A stretch of 64,000 nt of DNA from Chryseobacterium sp. SSA4.19 (GTDB lineage Bacteria > Bacteroidota > Bacteroidia > Flavobacteriales > Weeksellaceae). The notes beneath the pieces are model-generated. The model saw only the letters and a list, made by a program, of their open reading frames with translations, had not been told where the DNA came from and ran no database searches. Shown one piece after another: positions 42,725-52,139 of the stretch. The stretch spans positions 1 through 64,000 of the forward strand of contig NZ_JAKVIP010000022.1 of assembly GCF_022601875.1 (NCBI RefSeq), in the 5' to 3' direction. The number at the start of each line of letters is the position of its first letter. Positions within the stretch are counted from its first letter, which is position 1. The position numbers and the translations under genes were made by a program.

Positions 42725-44218
42725 TTAATTAACCATGGAACCGTAAATAAACCTTACTGAACTGCCTACCATGTCAATAATCGGCTGCGGAAAAATCCCC
42801 AACACGATTACAAATACTGCCAGACTTGCCAATACGGAAAATTCTACCGCAGATAAATCCCGTGCTGTACTTAAAACCGCTTCGTCACCCTGCCCGAACA
42901 TCGCTTTTCCGTAAAATCTCAACAGATAAACCGCTGCAAGGATAATGGTAAGTCCTGCAATAACGGCTGCAGTTCCATTAAAGTCATATACTGATTTCAA
43001 AAGGATAAATTCCCCAACGAATCCGTTAGTCAATGGAACTCCCATTGATCCTAATATAATAATCAGAAACAGGACCGCAAACTTAGGAGCTACCTTGGCA
43101 AGCCCGCCCATTTGTCTGATGTCTCTGGATTTAAATCTTTTATATAGAATATCGCAGCAGTAGAACAAACCAGCCACGTTAATCCCGTGGGCAAAAGTCT
43201 GTACCAGCGCCCCTTCAGCTCCCTCTATGTTAAAGGTTCCTCTCAAAGTAATGACGGCGGAAGCAAAAATACCTGCTACCATAAGACCTACGTGAGAGAA
43301 AGAAGAATAGGCGATGATCTTTTTCATATCCGTCTGGATAATAGCAATCAAGGCTCCGTGAACAATTCCTATAATGGCAAGGATCAGTACAATCTGTCCT
43401 GATATTCCAGCAATCGGAATCGGTGTAATCGGCAGAAGATAGCGCATAACACCGTATATGGCCATTTTCAGCATGATCCCTGATAAAAGCATGGAACCCT
43501 GCGTCGGTGAGTACGTATAGGTGTCTGGCTGCCACGTATGAAAAGGAAATACCGGTAATTTCACCGCAAAAGCAAAGAAGATAAACCAGAATACAACCGT
43601 CTGTTGTGTTTCGTTTAATTGAGCATTGTATAAATCAGTCAGGGCAAATGATGCAGAGTGGTTGTACACATAGATCAATCCTGCTAACATGAATAATGAT
43701 CCTACGAAGGTATACACAAAGAATTTCGTAGTAAATTCAAATCTTTTATTTTCCTGGCCCCAAAGCCCGGCGATCAGCCAGATCGGAATCAGAGTAACTT
43801 CCCAGAAAATATAGAATAACAATCCGTCCAGTGAAGTGAAGACTCCTACAAGGCCGAACTGCATCAGAAGAATCAAACCGTAGAATGTATTTCTGTAGCT
43901 TACATTTTCATTAAAAGATGATAAAATAATAATCGGTGCTAAAATATTGGTCAGAAGCAGAAGAAGCATACTCATACCGTCAATACCGAAATGAAGCGTG
44001 CTTTTGATGAACTGTGACCACGGATAAGTGATTTCATACTGCAGCTTACTGTCTACAGTCGGACCAAAATTAAAATCCGAAAGAATATAGAAGGTAAGGA
44101 GCATCTGTACCAATGCAATTCCCAGTGCCAAATACTTGCTGGAATTATTTTTCCATGCAAAGACCAATCCCGAACCTACGAGAGGTAATAGTAATAAAGT
44201 TATTAACAAACCAGACAT
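42725..44218 (-). CDS. nuoM: NADH-quinone oxidoreductase subunit M
   Basis: A 497-aa complex I membrane subunit. Typical features: DGMSMLLLLLTNILAP, FYIFWEVTLIPIWLIAG with the conserved glutamate, AVKLPVFPFHTWQPDTYTY with the key lysine and FPFHTWxPD motif, and MKKIIAYSSFSHVG. It ends 3... bases class spacing after nuoL (two bases between nuoL stop and its ATG), so the two are tightly coupled. Confidence 0.97.
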   Translation of the reverse strand: MSGLLITLLLLPLVGSGLVFAWKNNSSKYLALGIALVQMLLTFYILSDFNFGPTVDSKLQYEITYPWSQFIKSTLHFGIDGMSMLLLLLTNILAPIIILSSFNENVSYRNTFYGLILLMQFGLVGVFTSLDGLLFYIFWEVTLIPIWLIAGLWGQENKRFEFTTKFFVYTFVGSLFMLAGLIYVYNHSASFALTDLYNAQLNETQQTVVFWFIFFAFAVKLPVFPFHTWQPDTYTYSPTQGSMLLSGIMLKMAIYGVMRYLLPITPIPIAGISGQIVLILAIIGIVHGALIAIIQTDMKKIIAYSSFSHVGLMVAGIFASAVITLRGTFNIEGAEGALVQTFAHGINVAGLFYCCDILYKRFKSRDIRQMGGLAKVAPKFAVLFLIIILGSMGVPLTNGFVGEFILLKSVYDFNGTAAVIAGLTIILAAVYLLRFYGKAMFGQGDEAVLSTARDLSAVEFSVLASLAVFVIVLGIFPQPIIDMVGSSVRFIYGSMVN

Positions 44219-44220
44219 TG

Positions 44221-46134
44221 TTACGGTAATAAAAAGTTAACGATTAATATAATTCCCACTGCTAGAGACATGATCAGAATGTAATTCTCCACATTTCCGT
44301 TCTGGATGCGTTTCATAGCTTTACCGCTGTCTTCAGCGCCTTCTCCTACAAAGTCTACCAGACGATCGAGAATACCTTTATCAAACATCCTTCCTCCGCG
44401 TCCTAATCCTTCAACAGTTTTTACAATAATAGCATTGTAAAGTTCGTCAATATATAATTTTTTGGCAGATAGTTTTTCCCAACCCGTATACATTTCTTCC
44501 GGCAACGCCTGCTTTTTCTTATTTACATACGTATTTTTAACAAGGAACCATACGGTAAAAAACATTAAAACAGTCGCTCCTAATAAGATCATTTCTGTAC
44601 CGAAAGGCACTCCTGAAAGAGTTGCTTCCATCTGGTTAAAGCTTTCTTCCGTAAGAACCGGCTTCAGCCATTCCATTAATTTGGCATAATGACCATGGCC
44701 GATGAAGTGAGGAAGATTAATGAAACCTCCTGCCACAGAAAGAATGGCCAGTACGATTAAAGGAATCGTCATATTGGAAGGGCTTTCATGCAGGTGATGT
44801 TTCTGTTCTTCGGTCCCTCTGAAATCTCCGTGGAATGTCAGGTAATATAGTCTGAACATATAGGTGGCCGTAACAGCTGCTAAAATAAATAACATCACCC
44901 AGTAAGCAGGGTTTTTAGCAAAGGCCGCCACTAAAATTTCATCTTTTGAAATCATCCCGGATAACAATGGGAATCCAGAGATTGCCAGAGTACCGATCAG
45001 GAAAGTAGCGTGTGTAACCGGAATATATTTTTTAAGACCACCCATAAAGCGCATATCCTGCTCATTGCTCATAGCGTGAATTACAGAACCTGCCCCAAGG
45101 AATAACAAGGCTTTAAAAAACGCATGTGTCATCACGTGGAACATGGCTGTAGTGTAAGCCCCTAAACCTAAAGCAATGAACATAAATCCAAGCTGTGAAA
45201 CGGTAGAGTAGGCCAATACTTTTTTAATATCGTTTTGACGGAGTGCATAGAATCCTGCCAAAGCAGCGGTTAAGAATCCGATTAATAAAATTCCGTCCTG
45301 AACGGTTGGTGCCAAAGTGAATAAGAAATTGGATCTTACCACTAAATAAATACCTGCCGTTACCATGGTGGCTGCGTGAATCAATGCAGAAACAGGTGTC
45401 GGACCTGCCATCGCATCCGGTAGCCACGTATATAAAGGAACCTGCGCAGATTTACCAGTTGCCCCGATAAATAAGCTCGCAGTAATAAAAATAATCACGC
45501 TTCCGTCCAGTTCAAATTTGCCGGCATTTTCTTTTACAGAAAGATAATCTACCGCATTGGTCTGAGAGGCAATCATGAAAATACCGATCAGTAACGCAAG
45601 ATCACCGATTCTGTTCATAATGAAAGCCTTTCTTGCCGCTTTACCGTATTCTTCGTTGGTATACCAGAATCCGATCAGTAAATAAGAACATAGTCCTACA
45701 CCTTCCCATCCGATAAACAGGATCAGGTAGTTGCTTCCCATTACCAATAACAGCATGGAGAAGATGAATAGGTTCAGGTAAGTAAAAAACTTGTAGAAAC
45801 CTTTATCGTGGCTCATATATCCGATAGAGTACAGGTGAATCAGTGACCCGATTCCTGTAATGATCATGACCATCATTAATGAAAGCTGATCGATCTGGAA
45901 CCCAAAATTGATCTGGATGCCGTTTACCCTGAACCATTCAAAAGCTTTTACGATTACGGGCTGGCTTTCAGAATCGAAATTCATGAAAATGCTTACTGCG
46001 ATACAGAACGGGATAAATACCATTGCCGTAGCCAGGGAACCTACCACTATTTTTGGAAGGCTTTTCCCGAATAAACCGTTTATAAGAAACCCTAAAAGTG
46101 GTAAAAGTATGATTGCATATACTAAATTCTCCAT
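44221..46134 (-). CDS. nuoL: NADH-quinone oxidoreductase subunit L
   Basis: A 637-aa complex I membrane subunit, the distal proton pump. Motifs: DQLSLMMVMIITGIGSLIHL, FIGWEGVGLCSYLLIGFWY, GATGKSAQVPLYTWLPDAMA and GPTPVSALIHAATMVTAGIY. The C-terminal part has the long amphipathic lateral helix region and a last anchor helix (YILIMSLAVGIILIVNFLL). Length is normal. Starts two bases after nuoK. Confidence 0.97.
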   Translation of the reverse strand: MENLVYAIILLPLLGFLINGLFGKSLPKIVVGSLATAMVFIPFCIAVSIFMNFDSESQPVIVKAFEWFRVNGIQINFGFQIDQLSLMMVMIITGIGSLIHLYSIGYMSHDKGFYKFFTYLNLFIFSMLLLVMGSNYLILFIGWEGVGLCSYLLIGFWYTNEEYGKAARKAFIMNRIGDLALLIGIFMIASQTNAVDYLSVKENAGKFELDGSVIIFITASLFIGATGKSAQVPLYTWLPDAMAGPTPVSALIHAATMVTAGIYLVVRSNFLFTLAPTVQDGILLIGFLTAALAGFYALRQNDIKKVLAYSTVSQLGFMFIALGLGAYTTAMFHVMTHAFFKALLFLGAGSVIHAMSNEQDMRFMGGLKKYIPVTHATFLIGTLAISGFPLLSGMISKDEILVAAFAKNPAYWVMLFILAAVTATYMFRLYYLTFHGDFRGTEEQKHHLHESPSNMTIPLIVLAILSVAGGFINLPHFIGHGHYAKLMEWLKPVLTEESFNQMEATLSGVPFGTEMILLGATVLMFFTVWFLVKNTYVNKKKQALPEEMYTGWEKLSAKKLYIDELYNAIIVKTVEGLGRGGRMFDKGILDRLVDFVGEGAEDSGKAMKRIQNGNVENYILIMSLAVGIILIVNFLLP

Positions 46135-46136
46135 TC

Positions 46137-46466
46137 TTATCCTCTTAATTTATTAAATATACTTACATCAACAGAACGGGTATTTCTATACAGCATGGCA
46201 ATAATTGCCAGGCCTACCGCCACTTCCGCAGCAGCCACCACCATAATGAAGAAAACTAAAAGTTGTCCGTCTCCGTTTCCTTTATAGGCTGAAAAGGCAG
46301 CCAGCAAAAGGTTTACAGAATTCAGCATAAGCTCTACACAACCCAAAATAACAATCGCATTTTTTCTCAGCAATACACCCAGCACTCCTAAGCAGAATAA
46401 TACTGACGAAAGAATGATGAAGTAATTCAGAGGGATGCTTTGTATAAATGTATTTACTTCTCCCAT
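46137..46466 (-). CDS. nuoK: NADH-quinone oxidoreductase subunit K
   Basis: A 109-aa, three-helix complex I subunit. The second helix has GCVELMLNSVNLLL with the conserved membrane glutamate, and VAAAEVAVGLAIIAMLYRN has the second. Both glutamates are needed for coupling in E. coli. Three bases separate it from nuoJ. Confidence 0.97.
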   Translation of the reverse strand: MGEVNTFIQSIPLNYFIILSSVLFCLGVLGVLLRKNAIVILGCVELMLNSVNLLLAAFSAYKGNGDGQLLVFFIMVVAAAEVAVGLAIIAMLYRNTRSVDVSIFNKLRG

Positions 46467-46469
46467 AAT

Positions 46470-46967
46470 TTATAAATCTTTTTTACCGATTAATACCGCA
46501 CCTACAATACCTGCCAGAATAAGGATGGATGCAAGCTCAAACGGCAAAACATATTCATTGAACAAAAGTCTGCCAAGATTTTTCGTAAGTCCAACGCCTT
46601 TATCTGCGTTTTCAACAATCACCTGGTTTTGCTGTACACCTCTGAATACACCTAAAACCCCAATTAATAAAAGACCTGCCGTAAAAACTCCAACAAATTT
46701 TAAAGTATTGTTCTTCTTACTTTCGTCTTGCTTATTAAGGTTAAGCATCATCAGGATATAAAGGAACAGCACCATGATGGCACCGGCATATACGATAATC
46801 TGAATAATGGCAAGGAACTGTGCATTCAGAAGAATGTACATGCCTGCAATAGAAAACATCGTAACAATTAATGACAAAATAGCATATAAAGGATTTCTCG
46901 CGAATACAAAGTACACTGCGCTTGCCACTGCTAAAAATGCCACCAAGAAAAATAAAAACTGATCCAT
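46470..46967 (-). CDS. nuoJ: NADH-quinone oxidoreductase subunit J
   Basis: A 165-aa five-helix complex I subunit. It contains FARNPLYAILSLIVTMFSIA and QIIVYAGAIMVLFLYILMML, the conserved third helix with the pi-bulge tyrosine. The first base of its ATG is the last base of the nuoI frame, so the two overlap by one base. Confidence 0.96.
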   Translation of the reverse strand: MDQFLFFLVAFLAVASAVYFVFARNPLYAILSLIVTMFSIAGMYILLNAQFLAIIQIIVYAGAIMVLFLYILMMLNLNKQDESKKNNTLKFVGVFTAGLLLIGVLGVFRGVQQNQVIVENADKGVGLTKNLGRLLFNEYVLPFELASILILAGIVGAVLIGKKDL

Positions 46968-47524
46968 TATTTTACCGCATTTTTTTGTTTCTCGGACTGT
47001 CTTTCAGTGATGTCAATCCTTTCGTTTATTTTTTCAACCAATTTATCTTTTCCGTAGATGAACGATCTTCTGTTGGTTTCCACGTCTACCAGTCTGTCGG
47101 TAAGATAGATGGCAGATTTCGGACAGGCTTCTTCACACATTCCGCAGAAAATGCATCTCAGCATATTGATTTCATATACCGATGCATATTTTTCTTCTCT
47201 GTAAAGATGTTTTTCCTCCTTTGTCCTTTCACCTGCTGTCATGGTGATGGCTTCTGCAGGGCAGGCCACGGCACACAATCCGCAGGCAGTACATCTTTCT
47301 CTGCCTTCCTCGTCTCTTTTTAAAACGTGCTGACCTCTCCAGATATCTGCTCTCGGCTTCTGTACTTCCGGATACGAATATACTGCGGGAGCGCCTTTCA
47401 ATACGGTTCTTACAGCATGCTTGAATGTGATCCCCATCCCTGTAAAAATGGCAGGAAGGTAAATCTTTTCAGCAAGGGTCATCTCTTTATTGGAAACAAC
47501 TTTTGATCTGTTCGTAAGTTTCAT
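46967..47524 (-). CDS. nuoI: NADH-quinone oxidoreductase subunit I
   Basis: A 185-aa ferredoxin-like subunit holding two [4Fe-4S] clusters (N6a, N6b) that pass electrons to NuoB. The ligand motifs are CTACGLCAVACP and CIFCGMCEEACP, each CxxCxxCxxxCP. The N-terminus has an amphipathic stretch (YLPAIFTGMGITFKHAVRT) for membrane contact. Separated from nuoH by a 138-base word-repeat spacer. Confidence 0.97.
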   Translation of the reverse strand: MKLTNRSKVVSNKEMTLAEKIYLPAIFTGMGITFKHAVRTVLKGAPAVYSYPEVQKPRADIWRGQHVLKRDEEGRERCTACGLCAVACPAEAITMTAGERTKEEKHLYREEKYASVYEINMLRCIFCGMCEEACPKSAIYLTDRLVDVETNRRSFIYGKDKLVEKINERIDITERQSEKQKNAVK

Positions 47525-47662
47525 TTAATTATAGATGTTAGATGTTAGACATTAGATTTTAGACTAATCTTGTCTGTTATCTTAATTTTAATATTTATAA
47601 AGCTAAAGATAATTTTATGTATTAAATTTTCAAATTAGCTCATTCTCAAATTTTCAAATTAA
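47525..47662 (-). repeat. Word-repeat spacer between nuoH and nuoI
   Basis: The left part has tandem variants of a TTAGA-type word: ATAGATGTTAGATGTTAGAC, then ATTAGATTTTAGAC. The right part has an exact 14-bp direct repeat, AAATTTTCAAATTA, at 47624-47637 and 47648-47661. No gene. Confidence 0.6.
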
Positions 47663-48727
47663 TTAATTTCCGAATGCTAAAATTACAGCTCCAGTAATTA
47701 ATAAGTTTACCAGCGCCATAGGAATTAACGTTTTCCATCCTAAATGCATTAACTGGTCGTATCTGAATCTCGGAAGTGTCCATCTGATCCACATAAAGAT
47801 CAAAATTCCGATGATTGTTTTTGTTAAGAATGCGACAATACTCAAAATTCCTGCGGTATTCTCCCCCCAGTTCTGCGTTACCCATTCAATGCCCGGATAA
47901 TTGTAGCCTCCAAAGAAAAGAACAACCATAAACGCATTGGAAATAAACATATTTACATATTCACCGAACATGTACAATCCTAACTTCATGGAAGAGTATT
48001 CCGTAGAGTATCCTGTCACCAGCTCAGATTCACATTCCGGTAAATCGAAAGGGTGCCTGTTGGTCTCTGCCAAAGCGGCTACAAAGAAGACCAGGAAAGC
48101 AATAGGCTGATAGAAAATATTCCAGTTCAGGCCAGAAACCCAGGGAATAAATCCCCACAATTTTCCGTTGGTCTGGCTTTCCGTAATTTCTTTTAAATCC
48201 AGGCTTCCCGTCATCATAATAATGGAAAGCAAAGCCAATCCCATTGCAAGTTCGTAAGAAATCATCTGGGAAGAGGCACGGATAGCACCTAGTAATGAAT
48301 ATTTATTGTTGGAAGCCCAGCCTCCGATCATAATACCGTAAACCCCGATGGATGCCATTCCGATAATGAAAAGCACACCTACGTCGATATTAGCCACCTG
48401 AAGATCAAAAGAAGTCCCGGCAATATTTAAGCTTTTTCCCCAGGGAATAACTGCTCCGGTAATCAATGAAATAAACATCACCAAAGCCGGCCCCAATACG
48501 AAAAGGAACTTTTCTGCATTGGCGGGTGTAAAATCTTCCTTAAAGAAAAACTTTCCACCGTCAGCAAGAGGCTGCAGCAAACCGAAAGGCCCGGATCTGT
48601 TAGGTCCGATCCTGTCCTGCATAATGGCCGCTACTTTTCTTTCCGCCCAGGTAGAGTAGGCTGCTATCGTTAGTGATAAAAGGAAAAGTGCCAGTACAAG
48701 TATCAATTTAAATGTAAGTAAATCCAT
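47663..48727 (-). CDS. nuoH: NADH-quinone oxidoreductase subunit H
   Basis: A 354-aa membrane subunit at the quinone chamber with eight or nine helices. Motifs: ERKVAAIMQDRIGPNRSGPF, LAETNRHPFDLPECESELVT and STEYSSMKLGLYMFGEY, the conserved acidic loops lining the quinone site. Length is normal. Confidence 0.97.
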   Translation of the reverse strand: MDLLTFKLILVLALFLLSLTIAAYSTWAERKVAAIMQDRIGPNRSGPFGLLQPLADGGKFFFKEDFTPANAEKFLFVLGPALVMFISLITGAVIPWGKSLNIAGTSFDLQVANIDVGVLFIIGMASIGVYGIMIGGWASNNKYSLLGAIRASSQMISYELAMGLALLSIIMMTGSLDLKEITESQTNGKLWGFIPWVSGLNWNIFYQPIAFLVFFVAALAETNRHPFDLPECESELVTGYSTEYSSMKLGLYMFGEYVNMFISNAFMVVLFFGGYNYPGIEWVTQNWGENTAGILSIVAFLTKTIIGILIFMWIRWTLPRFRYDQLMHLGWKTLIPMALVNLLITGAVILAFGN

Positions 48728-48816
48728 TTTGTTTTATAGAGGTTAGATATTAGAAGTTAGAAATTAGAATGGCAAAGTCTGCTATCTAATGTCTTCAATC
48801 TGATGTCTTCATTAAA
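48728..48816 (-). repeat. Inverted word-repeat spacer between nuoG and nuoH
   Basis: Left arm (48741-48769): GGTTAGATATTAGAAGTTAG then AAATTAGAA. Right arm (48781-48810): GCTATCTAATGTCTTCAATC then TGATGTCTTC, whose complement contains GATTGAAGACATTAGATAG. The arms share ATTAGA/GAAG words in inverted orientation. Confidence 0.6.
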
Positions 48817-49815
48817 TTATTTTTCGTCTTTTTCACTGATTTCTTTAGCCAGCGGATTATCTAAAACCCTCAGTTCATCTTTAGGCTTTTCATAATGGTT
48901 CAGGGAAATAACCGAATGTCTGTCGATATGTCTCGGGCCTTCGATATTCCAGTCGCTCAGATTTTTTCTTTCAAAACGGCAGGTATCGCAGATAAATTCT
49001 TCCACTTCTCCCCACTGGTCTTTTCTGGCAGTTACTCGGATAATTTCGTCACCTTTCATCCAAACCGTAGTTTTGCCTGAGCATTTGTCGCATTTGCATG
49101 AAGCGTTCATCGGCTTTGTAAACCATACTCTGCTTTCAAAACGTGCGGTTCTGTCTGTTAAGGCTCCTACCGGGCAAACATCGATAACGTTTCCAATGAA
49201 ATCATTATCCAGCGCTTTATTTAAATACGTTGAGATTTCTGCGTGGTCTCCCCTGAAAAGGATTCCGTGCTCTCTGGTCTCTGTCAGCTGATTGGCTGTT
49301 AAGACGCATCGCGCGCAGAGGATACAACGGTTCATGTTCAACTTAATATTCGGGCCAAGATCATCTGCATCGTAGGTATTTCTTTCAAACTCAGTCCTTG
49401 TGTTCTCATTACCGTATTCATAACCGAGATCCTGCAGGTGGCATTCGCCGGCCTGGTCACAGATCGGGCAGTCCAAAGGGTGGTTAACCAACAAAAACTC
49501 AGTCACGGCTTTTCTTCCTTCCTGCGCTTTTTCAGAAGTAAGGTTTTTTACTTCCATCCCATCCATCACATTGGTTCTGCAGCTGGCAACCAATTTCGGC
49601 ATAGGGCGGGGATCTCCTTCAGATCCTTTGGATACTTCCACCAGACATGTTCTGCATCTTCCTCCGCTGGCTTCCAGCTTGCTGTAATAGCACATTGCAG
49701 GAGGTACAGATTTTCCACCGATTTGTCTGGCAGCTTCCAAAATAGAAGTTCCAGGCAAAACCTCAGTAGTCTGTCCGTCTATAGTGATTTTGAATTTTTT
49801 AACCTCTTCGCTCAT
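48817..49815 (-). CDS. nuoG: NADH-quinone oxidoreductase subunit G, short Bacteroidota form
   Basis: A 332-aa iron-sulfur subunit. It has the [2Fe-2S] ligands (CYYSKLEASGGRCRTC and SCRTN), the His/Cys [4Fe-4S] segment HPLDCPICDQAGECHLQ, and the next cluster CILCARCV with CPVGALTD. It then adds CKCDKC and FICDTC before ending. The molybdopterin-oxidoreductase-like half, which makes NuoG about 900 residues in proteobacteria, is absent; the short form is usual in this phylum. The acidic last residues (EISEKDEK) form a natural end, so this is not a truncation. Confidence 0.95.
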   Translation of the reverse strand: MSEEVKKFKITIDGQTTEVLPGTSILEAARQIGGKSVPPAMCYYSKLEASGGRCRTCLVEVSKGSEGDPRPMPKLVASCRTNVMDGMEVKNLTSEKAQEGRKAVTEFLLVNHPLDCPICDQAGECHLQDLGYEYGNENTRTEFERNTYDADDLGPNIKLNMNRCILCARCVLTANQLTETREHGILFRGDHAEISTYLNKALDNDFIGNVIDVCPVGALTDRTARFESRVWFTKPMNASCKCDKCSGKTTVWMKGDEIIRVTARKDQWGEVEEFICDTCRFERKNLSDWNIEGPRHIDRHSVISLNHYEKPKDELRVLDNPLAKEISEKDEK

Positions 49816-49859
49816 ATTCTATGCTTTTCGCTTAAGCTTGTAAGGCGTTAAGCTCTATT

Positions 49860-50684
49860 TTAATTATACTTTTTTGTATTAAATGTATATCCGATGCCAA
49901 AATCCAACTCGCCGTACACAAAATCCTGTGAAGCCTTATCCGGCTTATTGTTGAGGGTAGTTTTGATATCCGGCATATTGATATAACCCAATTTGCCTTC
50001 CAGCTGAACTACAATATGTCTGATGGCTACCAGGCTCACGGCTGCTCTTGCATCTGCTCCGAAACCTGCCAGATGGAACCTGTCACTTCTTTCATTTCCC
50101 ATCAGCTGTACATTAGATTTGGGTAATAAAGCTCCGATTCCTGCCCCGTAGCTTACAAAAACATCAATATTTTTCTTATTAAAAATATTGTGATATTTCT
50201 GAGCTCCGATATTGATGTAATTCAGACCGTCTGTATGTTCAAATGTCAATAATTTCGCATCGCTTAAATCTACTTTTCCATTCTTTACCAGACCTGCATA
50301 TTCAGGATCATTAATATATCCTTTAAAATCTACCGTCTGCTCCTGATCCATTACATATTTCATATGGTCCATCCCTAAAGTAATCCCGAGATTATCTTTT
50401 GGAAAATATGTGATTCTGTAATTTACCTGCGGAATTGTAATTGAAGTAGGATTAAAATACGTACCCCAATCAAATTTCGTCTGTCTGTCATGAGCTGCAA
50501 CATTATTCAGTTGAAAATCATATCCATCCCCCTTAAAATGAATGTCTGATTTTGAATATACTGAATTGTTCCATCCCCAGAATACCATCACTGATCCTTT
50601 TTTAAACGGATCCACTTGACTTTTTTGAGCTTTTACGCCCAATACTGCTGTTACTGCTAACAGCAATAAACACTTTTTTATCAC
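49860..50684 (-). CDS. Outer-membrane beta-barrel-like protein inside the nuo operon
   Basis: A 274-aa exported protein (signal MIKKCLLLLAVTAVLGVKAQ) rich in alternating hydrophobic and polar strands and aromatic residues (VMVFWGWNNSVYSKSDIHF, YRITYFPKDNLGITLGMDHM, GELDFGIGYTF near the end). It looks like a small outer-membrane barrel. No complex I role is known for such a protein. It lies between nuoF and nuoG on the same strand, 29 bases after nuoF and 44 before nuoG, so it must be cotranscribed. Family not recognised beyond the barrel pattern. Confidence 0.75.
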   Translation of the reverse strand: MIKKCLLLLAVTAVLGVKAQKSQVDPFKKGSVMVFWGWNNSVYSKSDIHFKGDGYDFQLNNVAAHDRQTKFDWGTYFNPTSITIPQVNYRITYFPKDNLGITLGMDHMKYVMDQEQTVDFKGYINDPEYAGLVKNGKVDLSDAKLLTFEHTDGLNYINIGAQKYHNIFNKKNIDVFVSYGAGIGALLPKSNVQLMGNERSDRFHLAGFGADARAAVSLVAIRHIVVQLEGKLGYINMPDIKTTLNNKPDKASQDFVYGELDFGIGYTFNTKKYN

Positions 50685-50713
50685 CTTAAAATTTTATTCT
50701 TACCCCCTAAGAA

Positions 50714-52066
50714 TTAAACTGATGGCGCCGGAATAGGATCTGCATAATGTGCCAGTCCGTAGTTTTGTGTAAGACACAGTTCCGGGTTTTTAATATGCCA
50801 TTCAAATTCATCTCTGAAATGGCGGATGGCCGCCGCTACAGGCCACGCTGCCGCATCCCCCAATGGGCAGATCGTGTTTCCTTCTATTTTTCTCTGAATA
50901 TCCCAAAGCAGATCGATATCTTCCATTTTGCCTTCTCCGTTTTCGATCTTCTTTAAAATCTTGTACATCCAGCCCGTACCTTCACGGCATGGTGTACACT
51001 GTCCGCAACTTTCGTGATTGTAGAATCGCGCTAAAGTCATGGTATGTTCTACGATACACTGGTCTTCATCCAACACGATAAATCCTCCTGAACCCATCAT
51101 GGTTCCGGTAGCGAAGCCACCGTCTGCCAATGATTCGTAATTCATGTATCTTGGTTCTCCATTTACGGTTTTAAGCAATAGATTCGCCGGTACAATCGGA
51201 ACTGAGCTTCCTCCCGGAATACACGCTTTTAATTTTTTACCATTCGCAATACCCCCACAGTATTCGTCAGAATAAATAAATTCTTCAACGGTAATCGTCA
51301 TATCTATTTCATAGACGCCCGGTTTGTTGATGTTTCCGCAGGCAGAAATCAATTTTGTCCCTGTTGATCTTCCGACTCCGATTTTTGCATATTCAGCTCC
51401 CGTAATGTCGATAATCGGAACGATGGCCGCAATAGATTCAACGTTGTTTACCACCGTTGGTCTTTCCCAAAGTCCTTTCACAGCCGGGAACGGCGGTTTT
51501 AGTCTCGGGTTTCCTCTTTTTCCTTCAAGAGATTCCAGTAAAGCTGTTTCCTCTCCGCAGATGTAGGCTCCGCCTCCTCTCTGTACGTAGATTTCACAAT
51601 CAAATCCGGTCCCTAAAATATTTTTACCTAAAAATCCTGCTGCCTTCGCTTCTTCAATGGCTTCTTCCAAAATGTCAGGAATCCATGAATATTCACCACG
51701 GATGTAGATATATGATACATTTGAACCTAAGCAGTATGATGAGATCAGCATTCCTTCGATCAGCACATGAGGAAGAAATTCCATTAAATACCGGTCTTTA
51801 AAAGTTCCCGGTTCAGATTCATCGGCATTTACCACAAGGTGTCTCGGAACGCCTTCCGGCTTTGCGAGGAAGCTCCATTTCATCCCGGTAGGGAATCCGG
51901 CTCCTCCACGTCCACGAAGTCCCGAAGCTTTCACTTCTTCCAGGATTTTGTCCGGTGTCATTTTCAAGGCTTTCTCTGCTGCTCCGTAACCTCCCTGTTT
52001 TCGGTAGGTTTCGAAATAACGGATGCCTTCTATGTGTGCGTCTTTAAGTAAAAGTTTTTTACTCAT
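50714..52066 (-). CDS. nuoF: NADH-quinone oxidoreductase subunit F
   Basis: A 450-aa subunit that binds NADH, FMN and the [4Fe-4S] cluster N3. GLRGRGGAGFPTGMKWSFLA is the NADH/FMN glycine-rich loop, RGGGAYICGEETALLESLEG the flavin site, and ESCGQCTPCREG the cluster motif with its distant fourth cysteine in NTICPLGD. Length is normal. Separated from nuoE by a 73-base repeat spacer. Confidence 0.97.
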   Translation of the reverse strand: MSKKLLLKDAHIEGIRYFETYRKQGGYGAAEKALKMTPDKILEEVKASGLRGRGGAGFPTGMKWSFLAKPEGVPRHLVVNADESEPGTFKDRYLMEFLPHVLIEGMLISSYCLGSNVSYIYIRGEYSWIPDILEEAIEEAKAAGFLGKNILGTGFDCEIYVQRGGGAYICGEETALLESLEGKRGNPRLKPPFPAVKGLWERPTVVNNVESIAAIVPIIDITGAEYAKIGVGRSTGTKLISACGNINKPGVYEIDMTITVEEFIYSDEYCGGIANGKKLKACIPGGSSVPIVPANLLLKTVNGEPRYMNYESLADGGFATGTMMGSGGFIVLDEDQCIVEHTMTLARFYNHESCGQCTPCREGTGWMYKILKKIENGEGKMEDIDLLWDIQRKIEGNTICPLGDAAAWPVAAAIRHFRDEFEWHIKNPELCLTQNYGLAHYADPIPAPSV

Positions 52067-52139
52067 TTTTATGATACTTTTAGCGTTTAGCTATGGCCTG
52101 TGGCATTTAGCGCTTAGCTATTAATTTGTTACAATTTAT
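52067..52139 (-). repeat. Direct-repeat spacer between nuoE and nuoF
   Basis: TTTAGCGTTTAGCTAT (from about 52078) recurs as TTTAGCGCTTAGCTAT (from about 52106), with GGCCTGTGGC between. The copies differ at one base. No gene. Confidence 0.6.

Noticed and set aside
48817..49815. Truncated nuoG
   Set aside because: The short form without the molybdopterin-like half is normal for Bacteroidota, and the gene has a natural end and operon context.
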